Source of the DNA: Candidatus Thiomargarita nelsonii | Lineage (GTDB): Bacteria > Pseudomonadota > Gammaproteobacteria > Beggiatoales > Beggiatoaceae | Reading direction: 5' to 3' | Length of the DNA: 56,808 nucleotides | Assembly: GCA_000785145.2 (NCBI GenBank) | Contig: JSZA02000027.1 | Location: 1 to 56,808, forward strand | In this document: one piece after another, positions 53,991-56,808 of the stretch | Layout: every line of letters starts with the position of its first letter | Position numbering within the stretch: the stretch's first letter is position 1 | Position numbers and translations under genes: made by a program | Notes under the pieces: generated by a model | What the model was told of the DNA's origin: nothing | Databases searched by the model: none | Seen by the model: only the letters and a program-made list of their open reading frames with translations

Positions 53991-54536
53991 CTATTTCTTT
54001 TTCTTCGCTTCTTTTCTTACAATCACCTCATCGGCATACTTCACACCTTTACCCTTATAAGGCTCTGGCGGACGAAAAGCGCGGATATTGGCAGCCACTT
54101 GCCCGACTTTCTGTTTATCTATACCTTTGACGAGGATACTGGGCTCAGTTTTACTCGATGGCGTCTCAATGCTAATACCATCAGGAATCTTAAAATTCAC
54201 CGGATGAGAAAAGCCTAAAGTCAGATTCAGCACATTACCTTGTACCTGCGCCTTATAACCTACACCTACCAAAATCAGTTTTTTCTCAAAGCCCTGCGTA
54301 ACACCCAGCACCATATTATTAACTAAAGCCCGCGTTGTGCCCGCTAAAGCACTTGCCGTTTTAGAATTTATTTTTGGTGCAAATGTCAAAGTATTATCAG
54401 TTAACTTTACTTCCACATCCTTATGAAGGGCCTGAAACAAGGTACCTTTATTGCCTTTAACATTGAGCGCCACATTTTGCAAATTCACCTCAACACCTTG
54501 AGGTAATGCAATGGGACTATTAGCGATTCTTGACAT
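53991..54536 (-). CDS. rplF: 50S ribosomal protein L6
   Basis: 181 residues, [20 protein letters not shown], with the C-terminal [20 protein letters not shown]. Factor-binding region of the 50S. 11 bases after rpsH. Confidence 0.97.
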   Translation of the reverse strand: MSRIANSPIALPQGVEVNLQNVALNVKGNKGTLFQALHKDVEVKLTDNTLTFAPKINSKTASALAGTTRALVNNMVLGVTQGFEKKLILVGVGYKAQVQGNVLNLTLGFSHPVNFKIPDGISIETPSSKTEPSILVKGIDKQKVGQVAANIRAFRPPEPYKGKGVKYADEVIVRKEAKKKK

Positions 54537-54547
54537 GCCTACCTACC

Positions 54548-54940
54548 TTAAGAAACAAAACACAATACCTCGCCACCATGACCCTCTAAACGCGCCTGGC
54601 GATCAGTCATCAATCCTTTACTTGTAGAAATAATAGCGACACCCAAACCGCCCAACACTTGAGGTAGCTTATCCTTAGCTTTATAAATACGCAAACCGGG
54701 GCGGCTCACCCGCTTGAGTTGAGAAATCACCGGCTTACCCTCATAATATTTCAAAATGATTGTCAAAACCGGCTTAACGCCTTCAGAAAGACTATAATCA
54801 ATAATATAGCCTTCCTCCTTTAAAAGGTTGGCAATACCCACTCTAACTGTTGAAGCGGGCATAACCACCTGCTTTTTCCTGACTGCCTCTGCATTACGAA
54901 TACGTGTTAACAGGTCGGCAATCGGATCTGACATGCTCAT
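54548..54940 (-). CDS. rpsH: 30S ribosomal protein S8
   Basis: 130 residues, [20 protein letters not shown]; the second ATG (54934) may be the true start. The C-terminal [20 protein letters not shown] is conserved. S8 in other gammaproteobacteria represses the spc operon by binding its mRNA near rplE, here close to the intron. Confidence 0.96.
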   Translation of the reverse strand: MSMSDPIADLLTRIRNAEAVRKKQVVMPASTVRVGIANLLKEEGYIIDYSLSEGVKPVLTIILKYYEGKPVISQLKRVSRPGLRIYKAKDKLPQVLGGLGVAIISTSKGLMTDRQARLEGHGGEVLCFVS

Positions 54941-54950
54941 AAATTTATCC

Positions 54951-55256
54951 TTACCAACTTGACTTAACTAAACCTGGCACAAACCCTTGCATAGCCGCTT
55001 CACGCAACTTATTTCGGCTCAAACCAAATCGCCTATAATAACCATGTGGCCGACCGGTGATTTGACACCGATTACGCAAACGACTGGGACTGGCATTACG
55101 TGGCAATGATTGCAATTTATATCTAGCCGTATCCTGCTCCTCTTCAGAGGCGTTCATATCAGCCAAGATAGCTTTCAACGCTGCCCGTTTGGCCGCATAT
55201 TTTTTGACGGTCCGTTCGCGTTTGACCTCACGAAAGATCATACATTTTTTTGCCAT
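54951..55256 (-). CDS. rpsN: 30S ribosomal protein S14
   Basis: 101 residues, the long zinc-free form (no CxxC pair). It contains [20 protein letters not shown] and the end [14 protein letters not shown]. It begins 11 bases after the rplE stop. Confidence 0.97.
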   Translation of the reverse strand: MAKKCMIFREVKRERTVKKYAAKRAALKAILADMNASEEEQDTARYKLQSLPRNASPSRLRNRCQITGRPHGYYRRFGLSRNKLREAAMQGFVPGLVKSSW

Positions 55257-55267
55257 CGCTCACAGTC

Positions 55268-55339
55268 TCATTTTTTTAATGGAAAATTAAATGCAGTCAA
55301 CAAGGAGCGCCCCTCCTCATTCGTCCGCGCCGTTGTTAA
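55268..55339 (-). CDS. rplE: 3' exon of ribosomal protein L5
   Basis: The frame ending at TGA 55270-55268 reads LTTARTNEEGRSLLTAFNFP followed by LKK, matching the C-terminus of L5 (in E. coli roughly [20 protein letters not shown] then FRK). It lies 11 bases before rpsN, the position of rplE in the spc operon. Upstream of about 55340 the frame turns into group II intron sequence. The first ~155 residues should lie beyond the intron, outside the window. L5 binds 5S rRNA and is essential in most bacteria. Confidence 0.8.
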   Translation of the reverse strand, partial: LTTARTNEEGRSLLTAFNFPLKK

Positions 55340-55385
55340 ACTTGGCGATGCAGGTCACCTCCCTTATCCCCCGTGGTGGCAGGAG

Positions 55386-55453
55386 TTTGAAGTCCACCCT
55401 ACAATGCCAGTCTTCAAAACCGGACTTGAGACTCTCGAACTCATCCGGCTCCT
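55386..55453 (-). ncRNA. Group II intron domains V and VI
   Basis: Domain V on the minus strand begins GAGCCGGATGAG and ends CTCAAGTCCGGTT, with the catalytic AGC triad in GAGCC. Domain VI follows at once: TTGAAG / CTTCAA (55417-55412 with 55391-55386) around a 20-base loop that should hold the branch-point A. The apical part of domain V has a mismatch compared with common bacterial forms. Confidence 0.75.
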
Positions 55454-55581
55454 CGGATTAGTGAAAACTATCACTAAGTAGAATATCTATCAATAACTTC
55501 TCTCATTAATTGTGGGAGTTTCCCCCCGAGTTGATTTACTCCAAGAACTTTATAGTAAATCTCCTAGCTACTAGAGTGATT

Positions 55582-56808
55582 TCAAATTGGCCCTTTGTTA
55601 TCACCCGATACAGGTGTTATTATTCCTGCATCTTTTCCGGTTCTAAGTACAGTAGAGGTACCATCTGTATTTGTTTCTTTGTATTTAATAGTCCCATCTT
55701 TATTCAAAAACTTCTTGTAATCTTTATGGGCCTGACAGTTTTCCTCTTTCTTACGTCTGTATTCCCGATGGATTTTGTCATGGCAATGTAGATGAACCAG
55801 CACAAGATTCTTATATGTATCCTCACCTCCTAAATGTCTTTGGTGAATATGATGTGCTTCTGGTAAATCTGTGTTAGTAAATCTACATTTGCATACTGGA
55901 CAAATCCCATCTTGTCTCTTTAGCATTTTCGCTTTAGACGGTGTGATGTTACCGTAGCCTTTGGAAAGCCGTCCCGCCCAGTAGGCGGTATCACCGTCGT
56001 AATATGACCTATCGTAACCAACCTTAGCATAACTCCCCGTTCTTTCTTTGTGCTTGGAATATCCCTTGAGATATTTGACGATTTTTCTGTCTTTACCTTT
56101 GCCCACTATTTGAGCAAAAGTCCATTTTCTACCATTGACAGTGCCAAAGTACTTATCAGCTACCCAGCGTTTACCCTTATTTGGGTGCTTACGACAAGCC
56201 CATTGGTATAGCCTTTTCCAGAGTAACATATCAAGTTTACTGAATGTCTCACTCGAATGCACTGTCTTATAGTAGTTTGCCCAGCCTGTTATCTTAGGTT
56301 GGAGTATTGCAATTAGTTGCAAGGGAGTTGCTGTCTTTGCCTTCCAGATAGTATCACTTATATCTCTATAATGACCTTTTATCTTTTCTTTGGTTGGTTC
56401 AACTCGTAATACATGCGTTGCTTTAGCCCTTCGTTGTTCAACAGGGGTGCCATTTAACAGCTTTAATTTATATGTTCCCTTGACTCGATTTTCATAATGC
56501 CTGATGTGATGGCCCAAAAAATCAAAACCATCAGTCGAGTGAACAATCTTGGTCTTTTCTTCAGATAGAGTTAATCCTCTGACTTCAAGCCATTTGCCTA
56601 TAAATCTCTTGGATTCTTCAATAACCTCTTTATCCTCATGGAGTACTACAAAGTCATCGGCATATCTTACTAGGTCAGTTCTTAGGTTATTTCTGACCCT
56701 GTAAGATTTTTCTATCCCCTTTTGAGTCCCTTTCGACTCCTTTTGAGATTTCTTTAACTCATTCTGAGTTTTCTTTATCTCCTTTTGGGGTTTCTTTGCC
56801 TTCCTTAC
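55582..56808 (-). CDS. ltrA: Group II intron reverse transcriptase/maturase with HNH domain (5' end outside window)
   Basis: At least 408 residues, open to the window edge. RT domain: LVRYADDFVVLHEDKE carries the catalytic YADD; LTLSEEKTKIVHSTDGFDFL follows. Maturase domain X: LIAILQPKITGWANYYKTVH and the later LYQWACRKHPNKGKRW. The C-terminal HNH nuclease has CPVCKCRFTNTDLPEAHHIH and then VLVHLHCHDKIHREY. It splices the intron from rplE mRNA and drives retrohoming. Just before the YADD region there is an unusual Lys/Gln/Ser-rich stretch of short repeats. Confidence 0.92.
   Translation of the reverse strand, partial: VRKAKKPQKEIKKTQNELKKSQKESKGTQKGIEKSYRVRNNLRTDLVRYADDFVVLHEDKEVIEESKRFIGKWLEVRGLTLSEEKTKIVHSTDGFDFLGHHIRHYENRVKGTYKLKLLNGTPVEQRRAKATHVLRVEPTKEKIKGHYRDISDTIWKAKTATPLQLIAILQPKITGWANYYKTVHSSETFSKLDMLLWKRLYQWACRKHPNKGKRWVADKYFGTVNGRKWTFAQIVGKGKDRKIVKYLKGYSKHKERTGSYAKVGYDRSYYDGDTAYWAGRLSKGYGNITPSKAKMLKRQDGICPVCKCRFTNTDLPEAHHIHQRHLGGEDTYKNLVLVHLHCHDKIHREYRRKKEENCQAHKDYKKFLNKDGTIKYKETNTDGTSTVLRTGKDAGIITPVSGDNKGPI

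Larger units (their letters stand above)
55340..56808 (-). mobile_element. Group II intron (5' part outside window) in rplE
   Basis: Identified by an RT-maturase gene (55582-56808) followed by RNA domains V and VI on the minus strand. The 3' boundary is placed at about 55337-55345 because the rplE reading frame resumes there; the exact base cannot be fixed without the 5' exon. About 45 bases separate domain VI from the junction, including a GGTGA/TCGCC hairpin, so it may have a 3' extension. The 5' end with the GUGYG motif is outside the window. Confidence 0.8.

Overview
The window reads as chromosome of an AT-rich gammaproteobacterium. The ribosomal, leuC, hemH, aroKB and rpoA products all have gammaproteobacterial lengths and motifs. 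The intergenic DNA is crowded with palindromes and MITE-like elements, and TAACTGA heptamers sit in front of ribosomal-operon genes. As far as I know that combination, with a group II intron and abundant remnants, fits the large sulfur bacteria (Beggiatoaceae/Thiotrichales); this placement is inference, because no taxonomic marker such as 16S is present.

Layout. (1) 1-13.7 kb, plus strand: a surface-glycan cluster with glycosyltransferases, an asnB-type amidotransferase, an acyltransferase, and a CDP-glucose route (rfbF, rfbG, an RfbC-like epimerase and an NAD-dependent reductase/epimerase). A GC-richer secreted beta-helix-like protein and a polysaccharide deacetylase follow. (2) 13.7-17.5 kb: a TauD-type dioxygenase, a GT-C-like membrane protein, a nested palindrome, rsfS and nadD. 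(3) 17.7-23.6 kb: an accessory island with a 1096-residue primase-helicase replication protein, whose Shine-Dalgarno lies in a perfect hairpin, followed by repeats, an LRR gene broken by two MITEs, and an Rpn-like nuclease gene. (4) 24.6-33.7 kb, minus: rpsL-rpsG-fusA-rpsJ-rplC-D-W-B-rpsS-rplV-rpsC-rplP-rpmC-rpsQ-rplN-rplX, with no tuf after fusA and an abrupt end after rplX. (5) 34.3-43.3 kb: tRNA-Ser and tRNA-Arg, leuC, toxin-antitoxin genes and debris, hemH, a porin, a WecA-like transferase, aroK and aroB. (6) 43.3-47.2 kb: degenerate DNA with MITEs and a shattered copy of the 3' end of the neighbouring O-antigen ligase/polymerase gene. (7) 47.3-55.3 kb, minus: the rest of the spc operon and the alpha operon, from the 3' end of rplE through rpsN-rpsH-rplF-rplR-rpsE-rpmD-rplO-secY-rpmJ-rpsM-rpsK-rpsD-rpoA to rplQ. 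(8) 55.3 kb to the end: a group II intron with an RT-maturase-HNH protein, cut by the window edge.

The strongest observations concern the ribosomal operons. The 24 codons between the intron and rpsN read as the C-terminus of ribosomal protein L5, so the intron appears to interrupt rplE inside its coding sequence and splicing would be needed for L5. The str-S10-spc-alpha super-cluster is broken between rplX and rplE, and the two halves lie in swapped order. The 400-base gap between rpmD and rplO folds into a pseudoknotted RNA that may be a stand-alone HEARO/omega-type RNA. TAACTGA heptamers replace a recognisable ribosome-binding site before rpsS and fusA. The primase-helicase gene with its hairpin leader looks like a captured plasmid-type replicon.
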